Program-made: the position numbers and the translations under genes | NCBI GenBank assembly: GCA_002415785.1 | Contig: DIAJ01000003.1 | Location: forward strand, 1-64,000 | Reading direction: 5' to 3' | DNA length: 64,000 bases | From: Flavobacteriales bacterium UBA5081 | Lineage (GTDB): Bacteria; Bacteroidota; Bacteroidia; Flavobacteriales_E; Vicingaceae | Notes under the pieces: model-generated | The model's database searches: none | Told to the model about the DNA's origin: nothing | The model's input: the letters and a program-made list of their open reading frames with translations, nothing else | Part shown: one piece after another, positions 36,322 through 43,648 of the stretch | Numbering within the stretch: the stretch's first letter is position 1 | How the letters are laid out: every line of letters begins with the position of its first letter

Positions 36322-38277
36322 ATGAAATTAAGCGTTGTCATAGTTAACTACAATGTGCAGTATTTTTTGGAAAACTGCCTCAACTCTGTAGAAAAAGCTG
36401 CTAAAGGCATTAGCTGCGAGATTTTTGTAGTGGACAACAATTCGGTTGATGGCTCTGTAGAAATGGTTCGCGAAAAGTTTCCTAGCGTTCATTTAATTGC
36501 CAACAAAGAAAATTTAGGCTTCTCAAAAGCCAACAACCAAGCCATCCGACAAGCAAAAGGTGAGTACATTTTACTTTTAAACCCTGACACAGTTGTTGAG
36601 GAAAACACCTTTAAAACTTGTGTTGATTTTTTTGACAAGCATACTGATGCCGGTGGCTTAGGTGTAAAAATGCTAGATGGGAAAGGCAAGTTTTTACCGG
36701 AGTCAAAAAGAGGGCTACCCACTCCATCTGTTGCCTTTTATAAAATTTTTGGCCTAGCACAGTTGTTCCCCAAGTCCAAACGGTTTGGTCAATACCATTT
36801 AGGACACCTTTCAAAGAATAAAAACCACGAGGTAGAAATTTTGAGCGGCGCTTTTATGATGATTCGAAAAAGTGTGTTGGATCAAATTGGGCTGCTCGAC
36901 GAGAATTTCTTCATGTATGGAGAAGACATCGACTTATCGTACAGAATAACGCAAGCCGGATATAAAAACTATTATCTGGCAGACACCTCCATTATTCATT
37001 ACAAGGGAGAAAGCACCAAGAAAAGCAGCATCAACTACGTTTTTGTATTTTACAAAGCCATGGCCATTTTTGCGCGCAAACACTTCTCAGCCAAAAATGC
37101 AAAACTATTTTCTTTTTTAATTCACCTAGCCATCTACTTGAGAGCGTCATTAGCAGTAATGTCGCGCACACTCAAACACGCTATTTTACCCATTTTAGAT
37201 GCCGCATTTTTATTAATTGGCACTTTTTGGTTTACCAACTATTATGAAACAGAAGTAAAACAAACTCCCAACTATTATCCCGAGGAAGTAGATTTATACG
37301 GTATTCCTATGATGGTGGTGATTTACCTATTGGTCTTTTTGCTAAATGGAGCCTATCAAATTCCCACTAAATTTAATCGCATAATAAGAGGCGCTTTTAG
37401 TGCATCCTTAATTGTATTAATCATTTATGCACTTTTAGACGAAGGACTTCGCTTCTCGAGAGCCATCATCTTATTTAGCGTATTGTGGTCACTTTTTATA
37501 ATTCCCGCCTATCGCTTTATATTACATTTAGCTCACTTTAGGTCATTTGAAAAGAACATAAAAAGCAGATTGGCTATAGTGGGAAGTGAATCTGAAGTTA
37601 AACGCATAAGCAAGCTAATTAAAGACACTATTCTAGAGCCGGAAATCATTTGCTACATTAATTCTAGTGAAGATAGTGATGAATCGAATTTTCAATACCA
37701 TGGAAAAATCAATCAGATTGAAGATATCATAGAGATTTATGACATCAACGAAGTCGTTTTTTGCTCTCAAGACATTAGCTCAGCAGACATTATTGAAAAA
37801 ATGGCGTCCATTAAGTCTGATGAAGTTGATTTTAAAATTGCTCCGCCTAAAAGTTTATACATCATTGGCAGCAACTCTAATCAGCATTCCGGAGAGTATT
37901 ATATTATGAGCACTAACGCTCTACTTAAGTCAGCCAGTCAGAGAAACAAAAGGCTTTTCGACATTATTTTAAGTTTATTTTTCCTCCTGCTCTTCCCCAT
38001 TTTTATTTGGTTCGCTGAGAACAAAAACAAATACTTTGAAAATTTACTCTCTATTCTTATCGGTAAAATTTCCTTTGTGGGCTTTGCTTCCATAAATGAA
38101 ATAAGAGACTACCATTTAAAAACTAAGAAGGGAATAATTACTCCTCTTGACCAATTAAAGTATCCAATATATGAGGAGGAACGAATTGAAAACCTCAACT
38201 TGGAGTACATTAGGAACTACAGTGTATTTAAAGATGCTGAACTCGTTTTTAAGAACTTAAAAAAGCTAGGGGCGTAA
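36322..38277 (+). CDS. GT2 glycosyltransferase fused to a degenerate sugar-phosphotransferase-like region
   Basis: 651 aa. Residues 1-235 are a family 2 glycosyltransferase: LSVVIVNYNVQYFLENCLNS, the metal motif LLLNPDTVVEE and FFMYGEDIDLSYRI. About five membrane helices follow (260-410). Residues 415-510 resemble the nucleotide-binding-like domain of polyprenyl-phosphate sugar transferases (SRLAIVGSESEVKRIS...EVVFCSQDIS). The end (about 545-651) starts KRLFDIILSLFFLLLFP and contains KISFVG and KKGIITP, like a bacterial sugar transferase, but the catalytic middle is missing. It would act in surface polysaccharide assembly. It starts 4 nt after recR. Confidence 0.75.
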   Translation: MKLSVVIVNYNVQYFLENCLNSVEKAAKGISCEIFVVDNNSVDGSVEMVREKFPSVHLIANKENLGFSKANNQAIRQAKGEYILLLNPDTVVEENTFKTCVDFFDKHTDAGGLGVKMLDGKGKFLPESKRGLPTPSVAFYKIFGLAQLFPKSKRFGQYHLGHLSKNKNHEVEILSGAFMMIRKSVLDQIGLLDENFFMYGEDIDLSYRITQAGYKNYYLADTSIIHYKGESTKKSSINYVFVFYKAMAIFARKHFSAKNAKLFSFLIHLAIYLRASLAVMSRTLKHAILPILDAAFLLIGTFWFTNYYETEVKQTPNYYPEEVDLYGIPMMVVIYLLVFLLNGAYQIPTKFNRIIRGAFSASLIVLIIYALLDEGLRFSRAIILFSVLWSLFIIPAYRFILHLAHFRSFEKNIKSRLAIVGSESEVKRISKLIKDTILEPEIICYINSSEDSDESNFQYHGKINQIEDIIEIYDINEVVFCSQDISSADIIEKMASIKSDEVDFKIAPPKSLYIIGSNSNQHSGEYYIMSTNALLKSASQRNKRLFDIILSLFFLLLFPIFIWFAENKNKYFENLLSILIGKISFVGFASINEIRDYHLKTKKGIITPLDQLKYPIYEEERIENLNLEYIRNYSVFKDAELVFKNLKKLGA

Positions 38278-38283
38278 TTTAAG

Positions 38284-38997
38284 ATGAAACTTAAGCCTAA
38301 ACACAAGTATTTCTTGTTCATTGTCTTGTCCTTTATTTTGTTTACTATAATAGGAACAATTACCCACGAATTGGGACATTGGACAGCGGCAAAAATCATG
38401 GGCTACGATGCGACAATAAATTACCGCAGCGCCAATTACGACGATAGTGAAAAACTAAATCAGCTGTATCAACTTTTTAGCGAAAAAAACTCAGCGGAAG
38501 AGCAATCAACAGAGTTTGCCAAAGAAAGCGAGTATTTGAATCTAAAAAAGGAAGTTGATCGAGATAGTTTTTACTTTACTTTAGGAGGAGTTTTGCAAAC
38601 CATTTTGTTTGGAACTTTGGCATTCGTTTGGTTGCTTTATCGCCGTAAAAAGTCAACTAATCCACAACTGAATTTTACAGACTACATTGCTATTTTCTTT
38701 TCTCTCTTTTGGCTGAGGGAAATTTTCAATCCACTAATTTCAGTTGTTCAAGGATTGTTTTTAAGTGGCAGCATTTACTTTGGCGGTGACGAACCAAAAC
38801 TTTCGAAGTATTTAGGTTTGCCCGAAGGAGCAGTTTCCATCTTTTTAGCAGTTATTGGTGGAATGATCTGCTATTACGTTATTTACAAAATTCTGCCAAA
38901 AGAAAAACGTTCCACTTTTATAGATGCCGGATTAGTTGGCGGCATTTTAGGCTATCTGCTTTGGATGCGATTATTGGGGCCGGTGGTTATGCCTTAA
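38284..38997 (+). CDS. Membrane protein with HExxH motif, M50-like
   Basis: 237 aa with about five membrane helices. The first helix is followed by TITHELGHWTAAKIMGYDA, an HExxH zinc motif at the membrane as in site-2 proteases. I do not see a clear second M50 motif, and a charged loop (DSEKLNQLYQLFSEKNS) separates helices 1 and 2. A membrane metalloprotease is likely but unproven. It lies 6 nt after the glycosyltransferase, so the two are probably cotranscribed. Confidence 0.6.
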   Translation: MKLKPKHKYFLFIVLSFILFTIIGTITHELGHWTAAKIMGYDATINYRSANYDDSEKLNQLYQLFSEKNSAEEQSTEFAKESEYLNLKKEVDRDSFYFTLGGVLQTILFGTLAFVWLLYRRKKSTNPQLNFTDYIAIFFSLFWLREIFNPLISVVQGLFLSGSIYFGGDEPKLSKYLGLPEGAVSIFLAVIGGMICYYVIYKILPKEKRSTFIDAGLVGGILGYLLWMRLLGPVVMP

Positions 38998-39024
38998 GTT
39001 TTTTCAAATCACTTTCAGCAAGCT

Positions 39025-39241
39025 GCCCAACAAAAGCACCCTCAAGCTATACAGGCTTTGGAGAGGTTTTGTAGGTGATACTTTTTCTACTTTTAAACTG
39101 TATTAGTTTGTAGATTACACTTCTCCAAAGTTTTGTAGATAAAAAATAAAGGACTAGAAATAGTAAATAAACCTATTTGCTAATTGACCACTACTAACCA
39201 ACTTTGGAAAAGTTGCGTCCTAATTTGAGGTATTGTAGGCA
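39025..39241 (-). repeat. Distal attC-like region of the array
   Basis: Coding-strand end TGCCTACAA (39241 down to 39233) is complementary to TTGTAGGCA at the 5' side of the same block (39680-39672). Further down lies GTTGGGC (39031-39025), which fits the consensus GTTRRRY. An inverted pair CTTTGGAGA (39056-39064) / TCTCCAAAG (39122-39130) lies inside. The interval 38998-39260 holds no gene. Confidence 0.45.
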
Positions 39242-39260
39242 AAACGAGCTATTTTTATTT

Positions 39261-39638
39261 TTACCGTCTTTGTATATCTTTAAATCGAGATTTTAAAATC
39301 CTCTCCAGGTTCTTTAATTCCTTGTTGGTCAAGTTCAACCCTATTTCCAATTGAGCTCCCGGAAATTGAATTTTAAATCTTTTTGGGTCAATCTCAACAA
39401 TGATTTCTATCTCATCTGAAAGTAGTTCAATGTCAGTTTCCGAAGATTCGATATGATAGTTATCCAGCTCATCATCGTCTTCAGGATAAGTCCTTTGGAT
39501 CAAAAGGTACTTTTCTTCTGAGTTCATAATCTCCTCAGCGGTCTTATATTGAACTTCAGAAGTTTTTGTATCGGAGAAAGTGATGGTGCAACCAAATTCT
39601 CCGTCTTCAATTATTAATTCCTCGCATTGGAAGTCCAT
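39261..39638 (-). CDS. Cassette-borne protein of unknown function
   Basis: 125 aa, acidic in the first two thirds (YPEDDDELDNYHIESSETDI) and basic at the end (LKSRFKDIQRR). There is no signal peptide or membrane segment, so it is cytosolic. It opens MDFQCEELIIEDGEFGCTIT and ends with an amphipathic helix NKELKNLERILK. I recognise no family. It is the last block of the array, bounded by TTGTAGGCA (39233-39241) and TGCCTACAA (39672-39680), with its ATG 34 nt inside the 5' boundary. Confidence 0.65.
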   Translation of the reverse strand: MDFQCEELIIEDGEFGCTITFSDTKTSEVQYKTAEEIMNSEEKYLLIQRTYPEDDDELDNYHIESSETDIELLSDEIEIIVEIDPKRFKIQFPGAQLEIGLNLTNKELKNLERILKSRFKDIQRR

Positions 39639-39671
39639 TTACTTTAATTGGTATTTAGTTTGTTTCATTAC

Positions 39672-39810
39672 TGCCTACAACTTAATAACGAAATCTAGCC
39701 ACAAGCAGTGTCGGTTAAAAATTAGATTAAAGTTAATCAAACCATTGCCAAACTTTGACTGCAGCTAGCTGCCTGCCGTCAGTAGGTATTTTATAGTTTT
39801 TGTTGTGGTG
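39672..39810 (-). repeat. attC-like repeat, copy A
   Basis: First of three related repeats. The 99-nt core 39696-39794 runs from TAGCC to GGTATTTTAT and differs from copies B and C at roughly a tenth of positions. The coding-strand edges are CACCACAAC (39810-39802), at the end of the antitoxin gene block, and GTTGTAGGCA (39681-39672) before the 125-aa gene. Confidence 0.75.
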
Positions 39811-39818
39811 TCGTTTTT

Positions 39819-40109
39819 TTAGACTTTGATCGAAATGTTTACTTTCCCTCCAAGTCCTTTTTCAACGATATCAAATAATGTTTTAAGTGTTAAGTTACTT
39901 CCGTTGTTTTCTACTCTCGAGATGTAAGTTCTCTTTTTGTCTAAAAGTTCAGCTAATTGCTCTTGAGTTAAATTTTTTTCTTCTCTAGCCTTTCTTAAAA
40001 GAAGTCCAATCTTAAATGACTCAAAATCCCGTTCTAGCTCATCTCTTCTATCAGTACCCTTTTTACCGTAAACATCATCTTTTATTTTAGTCCAAGTTTT
40101 AGTTTCCAT
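39819..40109 (-). CDS. higA: XRE-type antitoxin of a HigBA-like pair
   Basis: 96 aa from the ATG at 40107-40109. An upstream in-frame TTG would overlap the toxin end and is not needed. The helix-turn-helix lies in IGLLLRKAREEKNLTQEQLAELLDKKRTYISRVENNG. This antitoxin binds the toxin and represses the operon. It follows the toxin gene with a one-base gap, the usual toxin-first HigBA order. The stop lies just outside repeat A. Confidence 0.88.
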   Translation of the reverse strand: METKTWTKIKDDVYGKKGTDRRDELERDFESFKIGLLLRKAREEKNLTQEQLAELLDKKRTYISRVENNGSNLTLKTLFDIVEKGLGGKVNISIKV

Positions 40110-40110
40110 T

Positions 40111-40457
40111 TTATTTGTTTTTAAGTTCAAAGTACTCGTTCATTAAACGTTCAGCTTTATTAATTTCTTTCTTTGGAGTTTTTTGAGTCTTTTTTGTAAA
40201 TCCATTTAAGAGAATTACGAGCTGTCCTTTGTCAAAAAGCAGAATACGCGCCAAATATTTGAGGCGAGTTTTATTCTAGCTTCAAAAAGTCCATCAGATC
40301 CTTTTATTGCCTTCAGATATTGAGTTGGAACCCGTTCATAAGTCTCAATGATCTCAATAACTTTAAAGATTTTATCTTGAACCTTCGTTGGTTGACTTTT
40401 TAAGAAATCCTCAAAATAAGACCTGAAAGCAATAACTTGTCTAACTTTATTACTCAC
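40111..40457 (-). pseudogene. higB: HigB/RelE-type toxin, frameshifted
   Basis: From the GTG at 40457 the frame reads VIAFRSYFEDFLKSQPTKVQ ... YLKAIKGSDGLFEARIKLASNIWRVFCF, a clear phage-derived Gp49/HigB-type mRNA interferase, then stops at 40215 after only 80 aa. Adding one T in the T5 run (40234-40238 on plus as A5) continues as FDKGQLVILLNGFTKKTQKT to a TAA at 40111, giving about 115 aa with the typical tail and ending one base before higA. The toxin is therefore broken by a one-base deletion, or the sequence has an indel error. Confidence 0.85.
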
Positions 40458-40461
40458 ACCA

Positions 40462-40482
40462 CAAAGGTAACTTAAAAGTTAC
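40462..40482 (-). promoter_or_regulatory. HigBA promoter and operator
   Basis: The minus strand reads TACCTTTG (40469-40462), a perfect TAnnTTTG. Overlapping it is the palindrome GTAACTT-TT-AAGTTAC (40482-40467), suited to binding by the antitoxin. The start codon GTG at 40457 lies only about 5 nt downstream, so the mRNA would be nearly leaderless. Confidence 0.65.
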
Positions 40483-40507
40483 AATTAGAAAAGCTTTGGG
40501 CAATGCA

Positions 40508-40644
40508 GCACTTCGGTTTGACTATAAAATCTAGCCGCAAGCAGTATCGGTTAAAATTAGATTAAAGTTAATCAAACCATTGCCAAACATTGACTACGGC
40601 TACCTACTTGCCGTGAGGTAGGTATTTTATCGTTTTTGTTGTGC
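40508..40644 (-). repeat. attC-like repeat, copy B
   Basis: The 99-nt core at 40532-40630 differs from copy C at only two positions. It can fold: ATAAAAT/ATTTTAT outside, TAGCCG/CGGCTA inside, a side hairpin ACCTAC/GTAGGT and an inner GGTT/AACC. The coding-strand 3' edge of the neighbouring gene is AAGCACAAC (40646-40638), and the gene's stop codon lies inside the repeat, as in integron cassettes. The far edge reads GAAGTGC where copy C has GTTGTGC. Confidence 0.8.
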
Positions 40645-41247
40645 TTTCGTTTTTTTCTTTTTCAATTCTCTTATTCCTAAACCCATTGGTATTGTGTCAT
40701 TTGAAGATTTATAATAATCTAAATAACCATAATCTCCTTTTGTACTATCCTCTTTTAGTCTTAAAATGGCGAAAGTCTTTTTTACACCAAAATTTGATTC
40801 ATTATTAAAAGTCAAGTAAACCGTATCATCTGAGATACGATAACTTCCGGCATTCCGGTCAACTCCAAAACATACTGATCTTTCAATAAAACTATTGTCC
40901 ATACCAAGTATTAAGTTAGTGGTACAATTTGCAGCACCCTCTCTGCTTGCTTTTATAAATGTTTCAGGGTCTAAATCATGTCCCCGAATTACACCAAATG
41001 GGAATAAAATATTAAATGCAATTACTGCAGCAATTATTAATGTCGAGATATTATATTTTTTTATTCTGAACTTATTGAAAACAGTTTGCCCGAGTCTAAC
41101 TAAAAAAGCGAATAGTAGCACAAGACCCAAAAAGGCGAAACCGAAAGTCAAAATCAAGTCAAGCCCATAAGGTAGTCTCTCCCAAAGAAAGCAAGTGTTT
41201 ATCCCTAATAGATAAAACAAAGCGAAAATTGCAGTCTTACTTTTCAT
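40627..41247 (-). CDS. Cassette-borne membrane protein of unknown function
   Basis: 206 aa from the ATG at 41245-41247; a GTG seven codons upstream lies inside the attC-like core GTTGTGC and is less likely. Three membrane segments near the N-terminus (about 3-20, 25-50 and 60-82) precede a soluble region with VIRGHDLDPETFIKASREGA and two cysteines (CTTN, VCFG). The tail is very basic (ELKKKKTKAQQKR) and its last codons are part of repeat B. No family recognised. Block edges GTTGTGCTT and AAGCACAAC are perfect complements. Confidence 0.7.
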   Translation of the reverse strand: MKSKTAIFALFYLLGINTCFLWERLPYGLDLILTFGFAFLGLVLLFAFLVRLGQTVFNKFRIKKYNISTLIIAAVIAFNILFPFGVIRGHDLDPETFIKASREGAANCTTNLILGMDNSFIERSVCFGVDRNAGSYRISDDTVYLTFNNESNFGVKKTFAILRLKEDSTKGDYGYLDYYKSSNDTIPMGLGIRELKKKKTKAQQKR

Positions 41248-41264
41248 TTGCGTTTTCCATTGAA

Positions 41265-41406
41265 GCACAACGCCCCGACTATGAAATGTAGCCGCAAGCA
41301 GTATCGGTTAAAATTAGATTAAAGTTAATCAAACCATTGCCAAAAATTGACTACGGCTACCTACCTGCCGTGAGGTAGGTATTTTATCGTTTTGCTAAGA
41401 CAAGTT
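41265..41406 (-). repeat. attC-like repeat, copy C
   Basis: The core 41289-41387 is nearly identical to copy B. The coding-strand edge GTTGTGC (41271-41265) leads into the 206-aa gene 18 nt later. At the other side TTGTCTTAGC imperfectly complements GTTAGACAA upstream of the ParDE block. Confidence 0.8.
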
Positions 41407-41419
41407 ATTTTTTAATCAG

Positions 41420-41707
41420 CTAAAGCATTGAAGATAGATCTTGTCGACCAATGATTGCCATAATTTCTACTACATCATTATTAATCCGATAGTATACTTG
41501 GTCAGAACCACATGGACATCTTCGATATCCTTCTTTGATATGGTCAATTGACTCAAAGGCAAATGGTTGTTTAGCGATTGTTTCAAAGCAGTCCAAGAAG
41601 TCGTTGAAATATTTATCAGCCTGATTCATTCCAAACTTCCGGATACCAAAGTGGTGAATCCTGATTAAGTCAACTTCTGCATCGCTGCTAATTTTATACT
41701 TAGCCAT
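41420..41707 (-). CDS. parE: ParE-type toxin
   Basis: 95 aa of the RelE/ParE fold: YKISSDAEVDLIRIHHFGIRKFG at the start (in parts), FNDFLDCFETIAKQPFAF in the middle and YRINNDVVEIMAIIGRQD at the end, where the conserved C-terminal strand and arginine lie. ParE proteins poison DNA gyrase; related members cut mRNA instead. It overlaps the antitoxin gene by 8 nt, the normal coupling for ParDE. It appears intact. Confidence 0.92.
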   Translation of the reverse strand: MAKYKISSDAEVDLIRIHHFGIRKFGMNQADKYFNDFLDCFETIAKQPFAFESIDHIKEGYRRCPCGSDQVYYRINNDVVEIMAIIGRQDLSSML

Positions 41708-41939
41708 TAAAAGAGGCTTTGGATTCAGCTAAAATTTCAGCACCGCTTTTAGTAGTAAATCCACTTTTCTCGGCTTTCTCCAATTTAGCTGCAATCCAAT
41801 CTACTTGTCTTTGCTGACCTCTTGCTTGTCGAACTAGGTCATTGATCAACTCACTTTTACTTGAGTATTCTTTCTTTTTTACTTGTGCTTTTAACCATTC
41901 GTCATTTGGCTCAGTAAATGATATGCTTTGACGTCCCAT
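41700..41939 (-). CDS. parD: ParD-type antitoxin
   Basis: 79 aa. The N-terminus is a ribbon-helix-helix DNA-binding domain (RQSISFTEPNDEWLKAQVKK, then SSKSELINDLVRQARG) and the C-terminal helix binds the toxin. It precedes parE with an 8-nt overlap and probably represses its own promoter. The gene starts about 70 nt inside the block edge GTTAGAC (42018-42012), consistent with its own promoter being carried in the cassette. Confidence 0.9.
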   Translation of the reverse strand: MGRQSISFTEPNDEWLKAQVKKKEYSSKSELINDLVRQARGQQRQVDWIAAKLEKAEKSGFTTKSGAEILAESKASFNG

Positions 41940-41955
41940 ATTAAATGTTTTGATT

Positions 41956-41963
41956 CAAATTTA
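41956..41963 (-). promoter_or_regulatory. Candidate -7 element of parDE
   Basis: The minus strand reads TAAATTTG, a TAnnTTTG match 17 nt before the parD ATG. No clear -33 box. Confidence 0.45.
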
Positions 41964-42011
41964 CACCAAAAATGTACTAAAAGCTCTTTTTAGGTTAATT
42001 TTTCCCAATTT

Positions 42012-42366
42012 GTCTAACGGTTTGCAATCGATTAGGCAAGGGGAATTGCACCCCAAGCCGCTCACAGCTCCCCGACCTTTAGGTGGTTTAGAGCCCTTGC
42101 CTATACAACGACTCTGATGGACCTACCATCATCTTATTTACAGCATGCAGCCATTTTATTGCCGTGGCTGCTTCTTGGCACACTATGGTTAGTTGGGCGT
42201 TAGATAAAAGTAATATTTTCAGTTTACTAATTAGCAAAAACCTGCGAGGGCTTACGAAATTTATTTTGTCGTCTCGTAAATTCGAGTAAGATTTTGCGGG
42301 ACGTCAAATCGAGCAAAAGTCGCTTAATCTACAATTGCCCAATTAACTATATGCCTTGTTATGGGC
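42012..42366 (-). repeat. Compound attC-like region with a possible non-coding cassette
   Basis: No gene lies between 41940 and 42510. GTCTAAC (42012-42018) and GTTAGAT (42199-42205) both fit the integron core consensus RYYYAAC/GTTRRRY. Between them are arms TAGGCAAGGG/CCCTTGCCTA, GCAGCCA/TGGCTGC and TGATGG/CCATCA in visibly GC-richer DNA. GTTAGTTGGGC (42188-42198) and GCCCAATTAAC (42337-42347) form a second inverted pair (10 of 11) enclosing a non-coding hairpin segment. GTTATGGGC (42358-42366) is the edge of the next block. Confidence 0.55.
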
Positions 42367-42510
42367 TTTATTTTTTTAGTTTTGTTTCCAAACTGCAAGT
42401 TAGGATTTAACTATCAGTCAATCAGTTGATTAAGGCTGAAAAGCAAAAAATTTAACAGAAAATTTAGTTTATATTAGTTAATTAAAGGTACACAGCTTCT
42501 GTAAAAGTGG

Positions 42511-43590
42511 TTAAAGAATTTCTAATAACTCAAAGAACTCTTTCTCCTGTTGATAATAAAATTCACAATCGCAATCCTCCCAAAATTTATTTGTAAAGTT
42601 GCTCTTATTTGGCATACCTCGTTGATTTGAATAATCATCACTTTCAAAATTAATAAACGAAACATTTTTAACAAAAATTTCCTCAATAGACTTCATGTAT
42701 TTTATTCTTGAGTTTTTATCGTGTTTGAAAGATTGACCATAGTTGCATTTATAGTATAACAAATCATTGTAATTTTGCAAGGTTTCCAATGAACTTTTAT
42801 AAGCATTTTTCCTAAAAACCATATAAATAAAGTAGTCTTTTGTTTCGACCTCTGTATTTAATGCTTTACGTTTTTTAAGTTCAAAAACATTATTAAATTG
42901 GTATTCAATATAATTATCTCTTGTTAATATGTGACCAACTTGGACACTATCCGGCGCCAAAATAGTAATTAACGAACTATCTTTAGTATTGAATATCAAT
43001 TTATGTTTTTTAGCTTGCAAATGCGGAAGATACTTCTCTTCTAAAATTGGTGTGTACGCTTTATTGATAGGTATGCTTGTATTGTAATCATTCAAATATT
43101 TCCTTATTTCTTTATTTTCAAACGCTCTATATGAATTACGTAATAACTTATATTTAACATTTTTAGTTTTAGTTAAATAATTAGCATCGCCGTCTGAATA
43201 ATAAATTGGAATTCCATTCTGAAAAACAGCATGTCTAAAACATGCACTTAATTTTTGGTATTTTGGCAATTTTGCTGATATAGCTACTTCTTTCAATTTA
43301 TATTGAGTTTCTTGAAGTACAATTTTATCAAGGTTCATTAATTCTACATAAGAAAAGCGACGGTTATCATATGCTATGTGGCTAAAAATCAAAGTATCAT
43401 TTATGCTCATTTTATTTATCGCAGCTGCGGGTATTTTTCCATTAATATCCGTTTGCCAATAGATTGAATTGTCTCGAGAAATTATTATATCTACATAAGG
43501 AATAGGAGCATTTGAATAATCAATCACTACTTGGGCGATCATGCTTTTTAATGAACTGTAAATTATAATAATTGTTAAAATATATTTCAT
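42511..43590 (-). CDS. Secreted protein with CarboxypepD-reg-like N-terminal domain
   Basis: 359 aa with a signal peptide (1-19, SMIAQ). Residues 20-105 resemble the carboxypeptidase-regulatory-like beta sandwich common in Bacteroidota: IPYVDIIISRDNSIYWQTDINGK (in parts), NDTLIFSHIAYDNRRFSY and KIVLQETQYKLKEVAIS. The rest is Lys/Tyr/Asn-rich and unrecognised, ending in an acidic segment with CDCEFYYQQE. The gene is more AT-rich than its chromosomal neighbours, consistent with transfer. It follows the 194-aa lipoprotein in the same block. Confidence 0.65.
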   Translation of the reverse strand: MKYILTIIIIYSSLKSMIAQVVIDYSNAPIPYVDIIISRDNSIYWQTDINGKIPAAAINKMSINDTLIFSHIAYDNRRFSYVELMNLDKIVLQETQYKLKEVAISAKLPKYQKLSACFRHAVFQNGIPIYYSDGDANYLTKTKNVKYKLLRNSYRAFENKEIRKYLNDYNTSIPINKAYTPILEEKYLPHLQAKKHKLIFNTKDSSLITILAPDSVQVGHILTRDNYIEYQFNNVFELKKRKALNTEVETKDYFIYMVFRKNAYKSSLETLQNYNDLLYYKCNYGQSFKHDKNSRIKYMKSIEEIFVKNVSFINFESDDYSNQRGMPNKSNFTNKFWEDCDCEFYYQQEKEFFELLEIL

Positions 43591-43606
43591 TTTTCTTATT
43601 TAAGAA

Positions 43607-43632
43607 TCTGCAAGGGAATTTTCCCTTGCAGA
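43607..43632. terminator. Perfect 12-bp hairpin between two cassette genes
   Basis: TCTGCAAGGGAA (43607-43618) and TTCCCTTGCAGA (43621-43632) are perfect complements around TT. It lies 16 nt beyond the lipoprotein stop and just before the next start. No long T run follows, so it may be an attenuator or mRNA-stability element rather than a strict terminator. Confidence 0.55.
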
Positions 43633-43648
43633 CTTATTTAAAACTCGC

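Noticed and set aside
40457..40464. CACCACAA at the higB start as the true edge of the HigBA block
   Set aside because: It complements TTGTGGTG at 39803-39810, but it would cut between promoter and gene; an altered edge at 40508-40514 (GCACTTC for GCACAAC) fits the alignment with copy C better. Left open, not claimed.
41248..41268. GTG start of the 206-aa cassette protein
   Set aside because: The GTG belongs to the boundary word GTTGTGC; the ATG at 41247 follows and begins a membrane segment.
39672..41406. Repeats A-C as a CRISPR array
   Set aside because: The units are about 100-140 nt and separated by whole genes of differing length, with no 25-40-nt repeat/spacer rhythm and no cas genes.
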